Assembly (NCBI GenBank): GCA_017521365.1
Contig: JAFXCT010000095.1
Coordinates: forward strand, 1-47,714
Length of the DNA stretch: 47,714 bases
Source: Clostridia bacterium
GTDB lineage: Bacteria; Bacillota; Clostridia; Oscillospirales; Acutalibacteraceae
Reading direction: 5' to 3'
Below the pieces are notes generated by a model. The model ran no database searches, was not told the DNA's origin, and saw only the letters and a program-made list of their open reading frames with translations. Shown piece after piece: positions 15,938 to 24,920 of this stretch (within the stretch, counting starts at the first letter, position 1; every line of letters starts with the position of its first letter). The position numbers and the translations under genes were made by a program.

Positions 15938-16225
15938 TCAGTTCTCAAAATCAACAACGCATCTGTCCGTGATAACAGAGTGCACGAACTGCTTTACCTT
16001 GAGGTGCTCGGGGTGCACCTGATAGCCCTCAAGAGCCTCCTTACTTTCAAACGTGCTGTAAAGCGCAAGGTCGTAGCCCTTGGGGTTGAAGTTGAAGCCG
16101 ACCTCGGCGGAAAGAAGCCCGTCCACCTTGCCGACGAGGGCGGTGAGGATTTCCTTCATATGCTCCATATTTTCCTGCTTCTTTTCGTCGTTTCTTACGT
16201 TCCAGAATACTATATGTGTAACCAA
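15938..16225 (-). CDS. Dabb-family (stress-responsive A/B barrel) protein
   Basis: 95 residues, the size of a single Dabb ferredoxin-like domain. The fold's hallmarks are MVTHIVFWNV at the N-terminus, the central helix region, GYDLALYSTFESKEALEGY, and HPEHLKVKQFVHSVITDRCVVDFE at the end (given in pieces: HPEHLKVKQF, then VVDFE). Members are dimeric alpha/beta barrels of mostly unknown activity, some cyclising polyketides or linked to stress. The start is TTG 16225, supported by GGAGG 8 bases upstream; no ATG fits. It is a single gene, convergent with nothing and upstream of the tRNA promoter on the same strand. Confidence 0.85.
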   Translation of the reverse strand: MVTHIVFWNVRNDEKKQENMEHMKEILTALVGKVDGLLSAEVGFNFNPKGYDLALYSTFESKEALEGYQVHPEHLKVKQFVHSVITDRCVVDFEN

Positions 16226-16325
16226 ATTTGTGTCCTCCGTTTTGCTTTTGTTATATTAAACCATATTTGTTGATTTTATACAAGATATCTTTAAGATTTT
16301 CTACATCCGTTGCCGCTACTTCCGG

Positions 16326-16354
16326 GTGACAAATCGGCTTTTTTGTTTTATAAT
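16326..16354 (+). promoter_or_regulatory. Promoter of the dockerin gene
   Basis: GTGACA (16326-16331), 17 bases, TATAAT (16349-16354), about 65 bases before ATG 16421. More TATAAT-like copies follow, so the exact -10 is uncertain. Confidence 0.5.
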
Positions 16355-16420
16355 TATAATATTATAATCAGGTTACTATATCCAAAATCTCAGTATAAAC
16401 AGAACTCCGGAGGTAGGGGA

Positions 16421-19400
16421 ATGAAAAAAGGTACAAAAATATTGCTCAGCCTGTTCTGCGTTGCTTTGTGTGCCGTGCTTGTTTTAGGCACAGCACCCGT
16501 AAGCAAGGCGGCTGGTATGATGCGCTTTATAATTGATGACCAGGTGTACAACAAGGTTTATAACGATATGGGCTCGCTTGTGCTTACCCATTACCATTAC
16601 GATTATTCCGAGGATAAGCTGACGCTTGAGGATTTTGGCTCTGCCGAGTCGCCCGAAACACCCCTGTTTATTTATCCGTATTCAGGCAATATAACCATTG
16701 AACTCAAGGGTAATAACTACATCAAGGCCGAGCGTGAAATGGCGCTTATAATTATCGGTAACGTTACCTTTACGGGCGACGGCACGCTGAACGTCATTTC
16801 CGCAGACACATACGGAATTTATACCGATTACAAAATGACCATTGCCGAGTCTGCCAGCCTCAACATCAATGCGCTTGCGGGTATCACCGCTATCAAGGGT
16901 ATCGATATACATACGGCAGGTAACATCAATATCCATACAACGGGTAAATGCTTCTACATTTACGAGGATATCAAAATCACGCAGGGCAAGCTTAATCTCA
17001 GCGGTTCCAACGGCCTTTATTCAGCTTACGGCGACGTATATATAAGCGGCGGCGACACGGAGCTTACCATTGATTCTACCTCTCGTGCGATTTATGCACC
17101 GGGTGAAAACGCCTATATCGAGTGGAGTGCAAACTCTGTTATTTATGCAGGCGATTCCGCTCCCGGTAACGCTACGCCTGCATACAACGGCGAAAAATAT
17201 CTGCGTATGTCCTTTGAGGGCCCGCCCAAGCTCAACCCTCCGAGGGAGATTTACTGGGACGATACTGTTATTGACAGTGTAGGCGTTACCAACCCCGTCG
17301 GCAGATGGTCGGCTGTTGAAAACGCAACGGGCTATGAGGTTTACCTCTACCATTATAACGAGGTGGGCTATACTCTCACCAAAACCTTTACCGTAACGGA
17401 TGCGCTGAGCTGTAATTTCGGCGGACATTTCACCACCTACGGTAAATACGCCTTTGCGGTCAGAGCGCTCGGTGACGGTGTGGATTACAAGAGCAGTAAC
17501 TCTTCGCCTCGAACAGAAAACTTTTACTATTTTACGGGTGAGGTTGAAAGCCGTTTTTACGTAACCCTGCCCGAATCCGAATACTTTACCATTATACCCG
17601 AAAGCGGAAGCACGGTCGTTTATTACGGCGAAAGCTACTCCTTTACCGTCGAGGTAAATCCGGCTTATACGCAGTCAGACGTTATAGTCTGGGCAAACGA
17701 TGTGCGTGTAGCGCTTCGCCACGGCAAATACACTATTGACAATGTAACAGAAAATCTCATTATCAAAATCGGCGATATGGCGGTAAATACTTATACCGTA
17801 AATCTGCCCGAGCACGAGGCTTATACAATTTATCCGCTTCCCGATTATTCTACCGAGGTTGAATACGGCGGCAGCTTTGCGTTTTCCGTAGAGCTTTCCG
17901 ATATTTACCTTGATTCCAACCTTGTCATAACCTCTAACGGCGAGGAAATAATACCTAAATACGGAATTATCTATACAATCAAAAATATTACCGAGGACCA
18001 GACCGTTGAAATTACGGGCCTCGTAAGGGATAATTACCAGGTTACGTACAGCTACGTTGACGGAACGTTTATCACCTCGCAGACCGTTGATTACGGCGAC
18101 TGTACGCAGCCGCCCGAACCTCCTGCGCTTGCCGAGGGACTGGAGTTTGTCGGCTGGTCCTTGAAGGACGGCAGCTTTTACGATTTTGCGTCACCTATCG
18201 AGGGCGAAACCACGCTTTACGCACGCTTTGAGCCCGTAAAGGAGGACGGATATTATCTCATTTCCACCCTTGACCAGTTTATGTGGTTTGCAAACGAGGT
18301 CAATTTCGGTAATACTGTAATCAACGCCAGACTCTGTACGGATATAGCGCTGAATGAGGGCGAGTATTATACCGATAAAACCGGTGCGCCCGTATTTACG
18401 CAGAACGCTCAGATATGGAAGCCTATAGGCGGCTACGATTACAGCGACAATGAAAACTTCGTCAAATTCTACGAGGGTAAGTTTGACGGCAACGGCCACA
18501 CGGTGTCGGGCATTTATGTGGAATACGATAAGATGTCTGCAGAGTCCAAGGACCTCGGTCTTTTCGGCGGTATTGCGGATACGGCTGTTATATCTAACCT
18601 CAATGTTGTCGATTCCTCCTATGAAGCATATGGCAATATGGGCGGTGTAGTCGGCACAAGCCACGGCAGAATTGAAAACTGTACGAGCAGCGCTGTTGTC
18701 AGGGGTGTTGAAGCGGTCGGCGGTATCGTAGGCGAAAACCACGGTACGGTTATCGGCTGTACCTTCAACGGCACCGTTAAGGCAGAGGAGTATTCTTCAG
18801 GCGGTAACGTTGCGCCTGTCGGCGGTATCGGTGCAGGCGGCATAGCAGGCAGCTGTGTTGACGGTGTTGCGGTTGTAGAAAACTGTACTAACAACGGCAG
18901 TGTTACCGCAAAGAAAAACGGCGGTGGTATAGTCGGTACGGTAGCCGACGACGGCGTTGTAATTAAAGGCTGTGAAAATACTGCGTCTGTTTATGCGGCA
19001 ACAAATTCCGCAGGTATTCTTGCTTATAACCCCAAGCAGACCGACAAGCAGATAACCAACGAAGCAGGTGAGGTCGTCGAAACGGTTACCGTCAACGTTA
19101 CGACCGTTGTAACGGATTGCCGTAACACGGGCAATATTTCTTCACTTGAAACCTCGGGCGGTATTGTAGCCTATGCCCGTGCAGCTGTAAATAACTGCAC
19201 CAACAGCGGCGAGGTTACTTCAACTGCAGGTGCAGGCGGTGTTGCCGCAAACGCACACGCAGCAATTGACAGCTGTACAAACAGCGGCAGCGTAAACGGA
19301 ACGCTTTTTGCCGGCGGTATAGCCTCTCTGGGCGAAGTAAATATAACAAAAAGCATTAACAGCGCAGAGGTTGTTTCTGCCGGCGGTGTTGCCGCAGGTC

Positions 19401-21397
19401 TTGCGGCAGGTGGTAAGGCGGAAATCACATACTCATATAATGTCGGTGCTGTAACGGGTAACGGCTTTGCAGGCGGTCTTGTTGCGGATGCAGATAATTC
19501 AAAGCTTGTCAGCAGCCACAGCTTTGCTGCGGTTACCGCACAGCAGGCGGACGGTATTGCCGCCGACAGCGCTGCGGTAACGGTTGAAAGGTGCTATACG
19601 GCAAGCGAGCTTTCTGCTACGGCAGTCGGAAGCAACGCAACAAAGGAGCTTTTCTATTGCGGTTACGTTGCGGTTTTCCTCAATGGCGAGGATGAAAAGC
19701 CCGTCTGGGCACAGGGTGAGGAATATCCCGTATTTGCCGATGAAAATAACAAACCGTATCTCTTTGCGCTTGCAGGCGAGGGTACGGCTGAAAAGCCCTA
19801 CATCATCACAACGGAAAATGAACTTCGTATGATATCGGCTTATATCAACAATCACAGCGGATGGTCTGCAAAGCATTATAAGCTGGGCGCTGATATAGCG
19901 CTTAAAAATCCGCAGACGGTCAATAACTTCGTTCCCTTCGGTACCGTATCCAACCGGTTTTCCGGCGGATTTGACGGCGACGGCCACACTTTAAGCGGTG
20001 TCAACATTTCTGTTCAGGAGAATAACGTTGCTCTTTTCAGAGCCGTTGCAGCAGGCGCATACATTAAAAATCTTAATTTGAACGGCTTTACGGTAAGCGG
20101 TAAGATGCATACGGGTGCTCTGGCAGGTACTAACAGAGGCTCTGTCAGTAACTGCTCCGTTACCGACTCACAGCTCATCGGTGAGGAAAACGTCGGCGGC
20201 CTTATCGGCTATAATTTAGGCGACGTCATCTACTGTAACAACTACGCAAGGGTCAACGGCGCAATGTGTGTCGGCGGTATAATCGGACTTCACGAGTACG
20301 GAAACCTGCACTACTGCCTCAACTACGGTGAGGTCGGCGGCATTGACGGTGTTCTTTCTGCAGAGGCAGGCGGTATCGCCGGCAGAAATTACGGCTCGGT
20401 CAGATATTGCGGCAATCTGGGTAAAATAAACACAAACGAATATGCAGGCGGTATTGTCGGCGTTACGTTTGCAGAACTCAGGTCGGTTTATAATTGCGGC
20501 AGCGTTACTGCCGAAAAATATACCGGCGAAATCGTAGGCTTCATTGAAGAAGGCGAGGTTTTTGAGCTTTGCTTTATCCTTGAGGGCAGAAATTCCGGTG
20601 ACTCCGGTGTAGGCACACCTGTTTGCGAACTGGACTTTTCAACCGGTATGCTCGCTTATTTTCTTAACGACAACGGCAGGGAAACAAATTGGGCGCAGGG
20701 TGAATCGTACCCCGTAGGTGCCAAGCCTGACGGCAGCGACGCCGTCGTTTACAAGGTAACGTACCTGAGCTTCGGTGAGCTTTACTATACGGCGGCGGCA
20801 ATGAAAAACGGTGCGGCGGTCACTCCGCCCGTGCCCGAGGTTGACGGTTACCGCTTCCTTTATTGGGACACTCCCTTTGACTCCCTTACGGCTGATGTTG
20901 TGACTACTGCCGTGTTTGACAGGCCGAGCGATATCACCTTTATGCCGTATGCAGAACTTGACTATATGGAAACGGATATCATTTCCGTAATATGCGGCGT
21001 TTCACCCGAGGATAACCTTACAACCGCACAGCTGAGAAATCAGATTTCCAACCCGAACATTGTTATTATGGATAAGGATATGATTGAGTACAGCCGACCC
21101 GAAGAAAAGGTCTACACGGGTCAGACGGTTGTTCTGTACGGCGCAAACGAGGGTATATATGTCCATATCGCCAACATCGTTGTTTTCGGCGATATAAGCG
21201 GTGACGGCAATGTTGACGATACCGATGCCTTCATTCTGAATATGGTGCTTTCGGGTATGATATGGTTTGACGAGCTCTATCCTGCCGAACAGCTTGCTGC
21301 TGACGTTAACAGAGACGGTACGGTTGACCAAGCGGATGCAGAGTACCTTCAGAAATATCTGCTTCACGACAACGAAATTTCACAGTCATCGAATTAA
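16421..21397 (+). CDS. Giant secreted GLUG-repeat protein with C-terminal type I dockerin
   Basis: 1658 residues from ATG 16421 (GGAGG about 10 bases upstream). Order of parts: signal peptide 1-30 (ending SKAA); a right-handed beta-helix / carbohydrate-binding-like region to about 265; an Fn3-like module about 268-370; two similar beta-sandwich modules about 372-537; an InlB-type (Listeria-Bacteroides) repeat about 540-610 (FVGWSLKDGSFYDFASPI); two blocks of GLUG repeats about 700-1060 and 1125-1400 (VGGIVGENHGTVIGCTFNG); a second InlB-like repeat near 1445-1505; and a dockerin about 1588-1650 with two calcium loops, DISGDGNVDDTD and DVNRDGTVDQAD. No catalytic domain is recognised, so it is probably an adhesive or glycan-binding component docked on a cell-surface scaffold. 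It is followed after 18 bases by GH2. Confidence 0.88.
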   Translation: MKKGTKILLSLFCVALCAVLVLGTAPVSKAAGMMRFIIDDQVYNKVYNDMGSLVLTHYHYDYSEDKLTLEDFGSAESPETPLFIYPYSGNITIELKGNNYIKAEREMALIIIGNVTFTGDGTLNVISADTYGIYTDYKMTIAESASLNINALAGITAIKGIDIHTAGNINIHTTGKCFYIYEDIKITQGKLNLSGSNGLYSAYGDVYISGGDTELTIDSTSRAIYAPGENAYIEWSANSVIYAGDSAPGNATPAYNGEKYLRMSFEGPPKLNPPREIYWDDTVIDSVGVTNPVGRWSAVENATGYEVYLYHYNEVGYTLTKTFTVTDALSCNFGGHFTTYGKYAFAVRALGDGVDYKSSNSSPRTENFYYFTGEVESRFYVTLPESEYFTIIPESGSTVVYYGESYSFTVEVNPAYTQSDVIVWANDVRVALRHGKYTIDNVTENLIIKIGDMAVNTYTVNLPEHEAYTIYPLPDYSTEVEYGGSFAFSVELSDIYLDSNLVITSNGEEIIPKYGIIYTIKNITEDQTVEITGLVRDNYQVTYSYVDGTFITSQTVDYGDCTQPPEPPALAEGLEFVGWSLKDGSFYDFASPIEGETTLYARFEPVKEDGYYLISTLDQFMWFANEVNFGNTVINARLCTDIALNEGEYYTDKTGAPVFTQNAQIWKPIGGYDYSDNENFVKFYEGKFDGNGHTVSGIYVEYDKMSAESKDLGLFGGIADTAVISNLNVVDSSYEAYGNMGGVVGTSHGRIENCTSSAVVRGVEAVGGIVGENHGTVIGCTFNGTVKAEEYSSGGNVAPVGGIGAGGIAGSCVDGVAVVENCTNNGSVTAKKNGGGIVGTVADDGVVIKGCENTASVYAATNSAGILAYNPKQTDKQITNEAGEVVETVTVNVTTVVTDCRNTGNISSLETSGGIVAYARAAVNNCTNSGEVTSTAGAGGVAANAHAAIDSCTNSGSVNGTLFAGGIASLGEVNITKSINSAEVVSAGGVAAGLAAGGKAEITYSYNVGAVTGNGFAGGLVADADNSKLVSSHSFAAVTAQQADGIAADSAAVTVERCYTASELSATAVGSNATKELFYCGYVAVFLNGEDEKPVWAQGEEYPVFADENNKPYLFALAGEGTAEKPYIITTENELRMISAYINNHSGWSAKHYKLGADIALKNPQTVNNFVPFGTVSNRFSGGFDGDGHTLSGVNISVQENNVALFRAVAAGAYIKNLNLNGFTVSGKMHTGALAGTNRGSVSNCSVTDSQLIGEENVGGLIGYNLGDVIYCNNYARVNGAMCVGGIIGLHEYGNLHYCLNYGEVGGIDGVLSAEAGGIAGRNYGSVRYCGNLGKINTNEYAGGIVGVTFAELRSVYNCGSVTAEKYTGEIVGFIEEGEVFELCFILEGRNSGDSGVGTPVCELDFSTGMLAYFLNDNGRETNWAQGESYPVGAKPDGSDAVVYKVTYLSFGELYYTAAAMKNGAAVTPPVPEVDGYRFLYWDTPFDSLTADVVTTAVFDRPSDITFMPYAELDYMETDIISVICGVSPEDNLTTAQLRNQISNPNIVIMDKDMIEYSRPEEKVYTGQTVVLYGANEGIYVHIANIVVFGDISGDGNVDDTDAFILNMVLSGMIWFDELYPAEQLAADVNRDGTVDQADAEYLQKYLLHDNEISQSSN

Positions 21398-21415
21398 TAT
21401 AATAGGAGATAAATT

Positions 21416-23161
21416 ATGAACGCAATCAGAACCCCCTGGGCGGAAAAGGTGAGCAAGGTCTGTCCTCTCAGCGAATATCCCCGTCCGCAGATGGAAAGAA
21501 AAAGCTGGCAATGCCTCAACGGTATGTACAGCTACGCCGTAACAGATATCAATGCCGATGCAATGGGTGAGGCACAGGGCCAAATTCTCGTACCCTTTGC
21601 AATTGAGAGCGAGCTTTCGGGCGTTGAGCGTGCCGTGAGCGATACTCAGGCACTTTGGTACAGCAGAAAATTCACCGTTGAAGAGGATTATACCGGTAAA
21701 AGAGTAATTCTTCACTTCGGTGCGGTAGACTGGAAATGCGAGGTGTGGGTCAACTCAAAAGCCGCAGGCGGTCACACAGGCGGCTACTGCCCGTTCAGCT
21801 TTGATATAACCGATTATCTTAACGGCGGCGAAAACGAGCTTATGGTCAAGGTGGTTGACCCTACGGATAAGGCTGACCAGCCAAGAGGTAAGCAGATATC
21901 AAAGCCTGTCGGCTTCTGGTATACCTCTACTACGGGTATATGGCAGACCGTGTGGCTTGAGGTTGTGCCCGAAAACCACATTTCAAAAATCAAGCTCACT
22001 CCCGATATTGACTGTGCGGTGCTCGACATCCGTGTTGAAGCAACGGGGGAGGCGACCGTCCGTGCAACAGCCTATGACGGCGAAGAACAGATTTCTTCCG
22101 TTGAGTTTACGGGCAACGGCAAGCTGAAAATCCCGAATCAGAAGCTCTGGAGTCCCGAAAAGCCCTTCCTTTACGGCTTGAAAATTGAGCTTATTCACGG
22201 CGGCGAAACCGTTGACGAGGTAAAGTCCTATTTCGGTATGCGTAAGTACAGTATGCAGAAGGACGCCAAGGGTATCATCCGCCTTTGCCTTAACAACGAG
22301 CCTTATTTCCAGAAGGGCCTTCTTGACCAGGGCTACTGGCCCGACGGCGGTATGACGGCACCGACGGATGAGGCGCTTATATACGACGTTCAGAAAATGC
22401 ACGACCTTGGCTATAATATGCTCAGAAAGCATATTAAGGTTGAGCCTGCACGCTGGTACTACCATTGCGACCGTATCGGTATGCTCGTCTGGCAGGATAT
22501 GCCCAACGGCTGTAACATCAACCAGCTCGTTGTTGGTGTGCTTCCGAATATTACTGTCAGAACTCTGCCCGATAAGTACGAAAAGCTTTTCCTGCGTACC
22601 GATAAGGCGGCACAGCAGCTTTTCCGCACAGAGCTCGACGAAATGCTGGACACGCTTTACAACTGTGTTTCAATCTGCACGTGGGTGCCGTTTAACGAGG
22701 CCTGGGGTCAGTTTGATGCCGTAAACGTTGCCAAGCACGTAAAGGAGCTTGACCCGACACGCTTCGTTGACCACGCAAGCGGCTGGCACGACCAGGGCGG
22801 CGGCGATTTCAAGAGTATACACAGATATATCGTGCCGCTTCACCCGTTCAAGCTTGACCACCGTGCACTCGTTGTCAGCGAATACGGAGGCTACAGCAAC
22901 GTTATCGACGGACACGTCTGGAACATCAAAAAATGCTTCGGCTACCTTATGTTCAGGTCAAAGAAGTCACTCACCAATGCCTACAGACGTCTGCACACTT
23001 CTCAGGTTATTCCGCTTATAAAGCACGGCCTTTGTGCGCTCGTCTATACTCAGGTCAGTGACGTTGAAAACGAGGTCAACGGTATTCTTACCTACGACCG
23101 TAAGATAGTAAAGCTCAACGAGGATATGCTCAGGGACATCAATTCACGCCTGACCTACTGA
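21416..23161 (+). CDS. GH2-family glycoside hydrolase
   Basis: 581 residues. The three GH2 domains are in order: jelly-roll sugar-binding domain (about 20-185, WYSRKFTVEEDYTGKRVILH), immunoglobulin-like domain (about 190-280), and TIM barrel (about 285-560). The barrel shows acid/base E428 in WVPFNEAWGQ and nucleophile E489 in VVSEYGGYS. GH2 is a retaining family covering beta-galactosidase, beta-glucuronidase and beta-mannosidase; the short barrel and motifs do not decide among them. It has no signal peptide, so it is cytoplasmic. The gene lies 18 bases after the dockerin gene with its own ATAGGAGA site, and is probably co-transcribed. The last 7 bases overlap a small ORF on the other strand. 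Confidence 0.88.
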   Translation: MNAIRTPWAEKVSKVCPLSEYPRPQMERKSWQCLNGMYSYAVTDINADAMGEAQGQILVPFAIESELSGVERAVSDTQALWYSRKFTVEEDYTGKRVILHFGAVDWKCEVWVNSKAAGGHTGGYCPFSFDITDYLNGGENELMVKVVDPTDKADQPRGKQISKPVGFWYTSTTGIWQTVWLEVVPENHISKIKLTPDIDCAVLDIRVEATGEATVRATAYDGEEQISSVEFTGNGKLKIPNQKLWSPEKPFLYGLKIELIHGGETVDEVKSYFGMRKYSMQKDAKGIIRLCLNNEPYFQKGLLDQGYWPDGGMTAPTDEALIYDVQKMHDLGYNMLRKHIKVEPARWYYHCDRIGMLVWQDMPNGCNINQLVVGVLPNITVRTLPDKYEKLFLRTDKAAQQLFRTELDEMLDTLYNCVSICTWVPFNEAWGQFDAVNVAKHVKELDPTRFVDHASGWHDQGGGDFKSIHRYIVPLHPFKLDHRALVVSEYGGYSNVIDGHVWNIKKCFGYLMFRSKKSLTNAYRRLHTSQVIPLIKHGLCALVYTQVSDVENEVNGILTYDRKIVKLNEDMLRDINSRLTY

Positions 23162-23295
23162 TTTTTTCTTAAATCGCTGATGTAGAACCTCAACGCCCGT
23201 TCAAGGCTCTGCCTGTGGGCGGGCTCAAGCTTACTTTGAGTCAGCTCTTCTGCTATTTCCGCAATTCTTGTGCGTAAATACTGTTCTTTGTTCAA
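23155..23295 (-). CDS. Small conserved-looking 46-residue helical protein
   Basis: An open frame from TTG 23295 to TAG 23155 encodes 46 charged, helix-forming residues: MNKEQYLRTRIAEIAEELTQ, then SKLEPAHRQSLERALRFYIS, then DLRKNQ. The TTG is preceded by GGTGAT at the correct distance for the 3' part of a Shine-Dalgarno site. It fills most of the otherwise empty gap between the convergent GH2 gene and the hydrolase, and its end overlaps the GH2 stop by 7 bases. I do not recognise a family. A regulator-like or structural helical hairpin is possible. Confidence 0.5.
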   Translation of the reverse strand: MNKEQYLRTRIAEIAEELTQSKLEPAHRQSLERALRFYISDLRKNQ

Positions 23296-23388
23296 AACAA
23301 TCACCGTTAATATTGTTTAAAAATAATTATTCAATATTAAAAGCAAAGTTTACAATTTAAATTTACATAATATTATGAGGTGTAAAAA

Positions 23389-24123
23389 ATGAGAACCTTT
23401 ACCGAGTATTTTTCCGAAGACAAAAAGGTCAGCCTTACCGCAAATCTTCTCGACAATTCGCCCGAAATGCGCAATCTCGACGTTCGTCCCGCAGTTCTCG
23501 TAATTCCCGGCGGCGGCTACAGCTTCTGCTCGGACAGAGAGGCGGAGCCCATTGCTATGCTTTTTGCGCTTGAGGGCTATCACACCTTCGTTCTGCGCTA
23601 CAGTGTAGGCAAACGAGGTACGGATTACTGCTTTGAACAGCCGTTCGAGGATGCGAAAAGGGCACTCCGTTATATCCGCGAAAACGCTGCCGAATTCGGC
23701 GTTGACCCCGAAAAAATTGCCGCAATCGGCTTCTCCGCAGGCGGACACCTTTGCAGTGCACTCGGTACACTCAGCGAGGAAAAACCCAATGCGCTCATTC
23801 TTTCATACCCCTGTATTATGGAAAGCATAGGAGAAATCCTTTCCTGCGACGTTCCCTCCACAAACCTTGCGGTAACGAAGGATACTCCGCCTACGTATAT
23901 CTTTGCGGCGGCTGATGACGGCTGTGTGCCGATTGAGCATTCGCTTGCCTTCGCCTCTGCCTGTGCCGAAAACGGCGTGCCGTTTGAAATGCACATCTAT
24001 CAGAACGGCGGTCACGGCTTCTCACTTGCTAACCCCGTTGTCTGCAACGGTAACAGCAAGGGTGTGCTCGAAAGCTGGGCACCGCTTTGCACACAGTGGC
24101 TGCGAAAGCTTTGGCTTAAGTAA
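23389..24123 (+). CDS. Alpha/beta hydrolase, carbohydrate-esterase-like
   Basis: 244 residues. The oxyanion region is VIPGGGYSFCSDREAEP near 38-55 and the nucleophile serine is in IGFSAGGHLCSALG near 115. The acid is probably in AADDGCVPIEHS near 180 and the base histidine is in NGGHGFSLA near 210. This arrangement resembles BD-FAE/acetyl-xylan esterase-type hydrolases, which strip acetyl or feruloyl groups from plant glycans. No signal peptide is present, so the likely substrate is an imported, acylated oligosaccharide. GAGGTG precedes the ATG. It is convergent with the beta-helix gene at 25139; their original shared terminator appears to be split by an inserted element. Confidence 0.82.
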   Translation: MRTFTEYFSEDKKVSLTANLLDNSPEMRNLDVRPAVLVIPGGGYSFCSDREAEPIAMLFALEGYHTFVLRYSVGKRGTDYCFEQPFEDAKRALRYIRENAAEFGVDPEKIAAIGFSAGGHLCSALGTLSEEKPNALILSYPCIMESIGEILSCDVPSTNLAVTKDTPPTYIFAAADDGCVPIEHSLAFASACAENGVPFEMHIYQNGGHGFSLANPVVCNGNSKGVLESWAPLCTQWLRKLWLK

Positions 24124-24126
24124 ATT

Positions 24127-24140
24127 AAAAAAAGCCGCCC
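24127..24140. terminator. Left half of a split bidirectional terminator
   Basis: A7 plus GCCGCCC (24134-24140). The complementary half GGGCGGC plus T5 is at 25123-25134, and CTTC is present next to both halves (24141-24144 and 25119-25122). Rejoined, they form a 7-bp GC stem with a 4-base loop and A/T tails between the two convergent genes. Confidence 0.75.
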
Positions 24141-24166
24141 CTTCGAGTCGTACTCTAAAGGACAAA

Positions 24167-24208
24167 AAGAGTTAATGTAGCAAAAACTACATTAACTCTT
24201 ACTTTTTT
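24167..24208 (-). terminator. Terminator of the four-helix-bundle operon
   Basis: AAGAGTTAATGTAG (24167-24180) is perfectly complementary to 24187-24200 over a 6-base loop. T-runs occur on both sides, and it is 36 bases beyond the zinc-ribbon stop. Confidence 0.8.
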
Positions 24209-24243
24209 TACACTGTCACTAAAAGTGGTGAGTAAGTGCGCTG

Positions 24244-24504
24244 TTAAAATTTATTTTTCTTCGCTTCTTTAATTGTGTAGTACTTATTACATTGATTGCA
24301 ATAAAGCTCAATATGCGTAAACTTCATATCACCTTTTACAAACACATCTGCAACCTCAAAATCATAATTTTTAGCTTCGGGAGATTCAGAATTAACAATT
24401 TCTGAAACTTTTCTTTTCGATAATTCAGCACTACAAACAGGACAATAATGCTTTTTAAACATCTGAAATATGTTTTCAATTCTAAAACCATATCCCTTTA
24501 TCAT
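24244..24504 (-). CDS. Small zinc-ribbon protein coupled to the four-helix-bundle gene
   Basis: 86 residues from ATG 24504 (MIKGYGFRIENIFQMFKKHY). Two knuckles, CPVC near residue 21 and CNQC near residue 73, are spaced like a split zinc ribbon; the intervening about 50 residues are mixed charged. The start overlaps the previous stop as TAATG, with AAAGGAG upstream, so translation is coupled to the four-helix-bundle gene. It ends with a basic tail (KKNKF). I do not recognise the family. Coupling suggests it acts together with the bundle protein, perhaps in nucleic-acid binding, but that is inference. Upstream in-frame codons give a longer ORF to 24579, rejected because it overlaps the bundle gene. 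Confidence 0.7.
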   Translation of the reverse strand: MIKGYGFRIENIFQMFKKHYCPVCSAELSKRKVSEIVNSESPEAKNYDFEVADVFVKGDMKFTHIELYCNQCNKYYTIKEAKKNKF

Positions 24505-24872
24505 TACATACTCTCCTTTGAGTGATTGGCTTTGATTGTTTTCAATGAAGAAATAAGCATCCTTCTGATTGCTCCGCAATCATTATGTAGCTTTTTATAA
24601 TTTTCTTCAGATAAACAATCAGTTTCAAAAAGAAGTTCTAACCAATACTCTGTTTCATAGCACTCTTTTTGTGCTATCTCCAGTTTTGATATAAAATCTT
24701 TAGTTCCCTGTGCATATTGTGCTTCGTGTATATTTGCACCGATAGAGGTTGCTGAACGAAGAAGCTGATTTATCAGGACAGATTCTTTTTTATTATTTTT
24801 CATATCTCGGCAAGCAAAAACTATATCTTTTGCAAACCCTTTAGCTTTATCCCGCAAAATACTATCCGCCAT
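24504..24872 (-). CDS. Four-helix-bundle protein (S23/IVP, TIGR02436-like)
   Basis: 122 residues from ATG 24872 (MADSILRDKAKGFAKDIVFA), chosen because GGGGTGAT lies upstream and the promoter at 24892-24920 excludes earlier starts. Family hallmarks are QLLRSATSIGANIHEAQYA, then SKLEIAQKECYETEYWLELL and RMLISSLKTIK: the four amphipathic helices of the 23S intervening-sequence protein family, which also includes Avd-like accessory proteins of diversity-generating retroelements. These form pentameric barrels and some bind nucleic acid. There is no rRNA, template repeat or reverse transcriptase here. The gene sits just beyond hairpin array B, suggesting it is the array's partner or passenger. Confidence 0.88.
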   Translation of the reverse strand: MADSILRDKAKGFAKDIVFACRDMKNNKKESVLINQLLRSATSIGANIHEAQYAQGTKDFISKLEIAQKECYETEYWLELLFETDCLSEENYKKLHNDCGAIRRMLISSLKTIKANHSKESM

Positions 24873-24891
24873 AAATATCACCCCTATATAA

Positions 24892-24920
24892 ATTATATAG
24901 AAAACTGAAAAGTTTTTCAA
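24892..24920 (-). promoter_or_regulatory. Promoter of the four-helix-bundle operon
   Basis: On the minus strand TTGAAA (24920-24915), 17 bases, perfect TATAAT (24897-24892). Its -35 abuts the first repeat of array B, so the array lies upstream of and outside this transcript. Confidence 0.75.

Noticed and set aside
24504..24872. 23S rRNA intervening sequence
   Set aside because: The encoded protein belongs to that family, but the flanking sequence is protein-coding and no rRNA is in the window.
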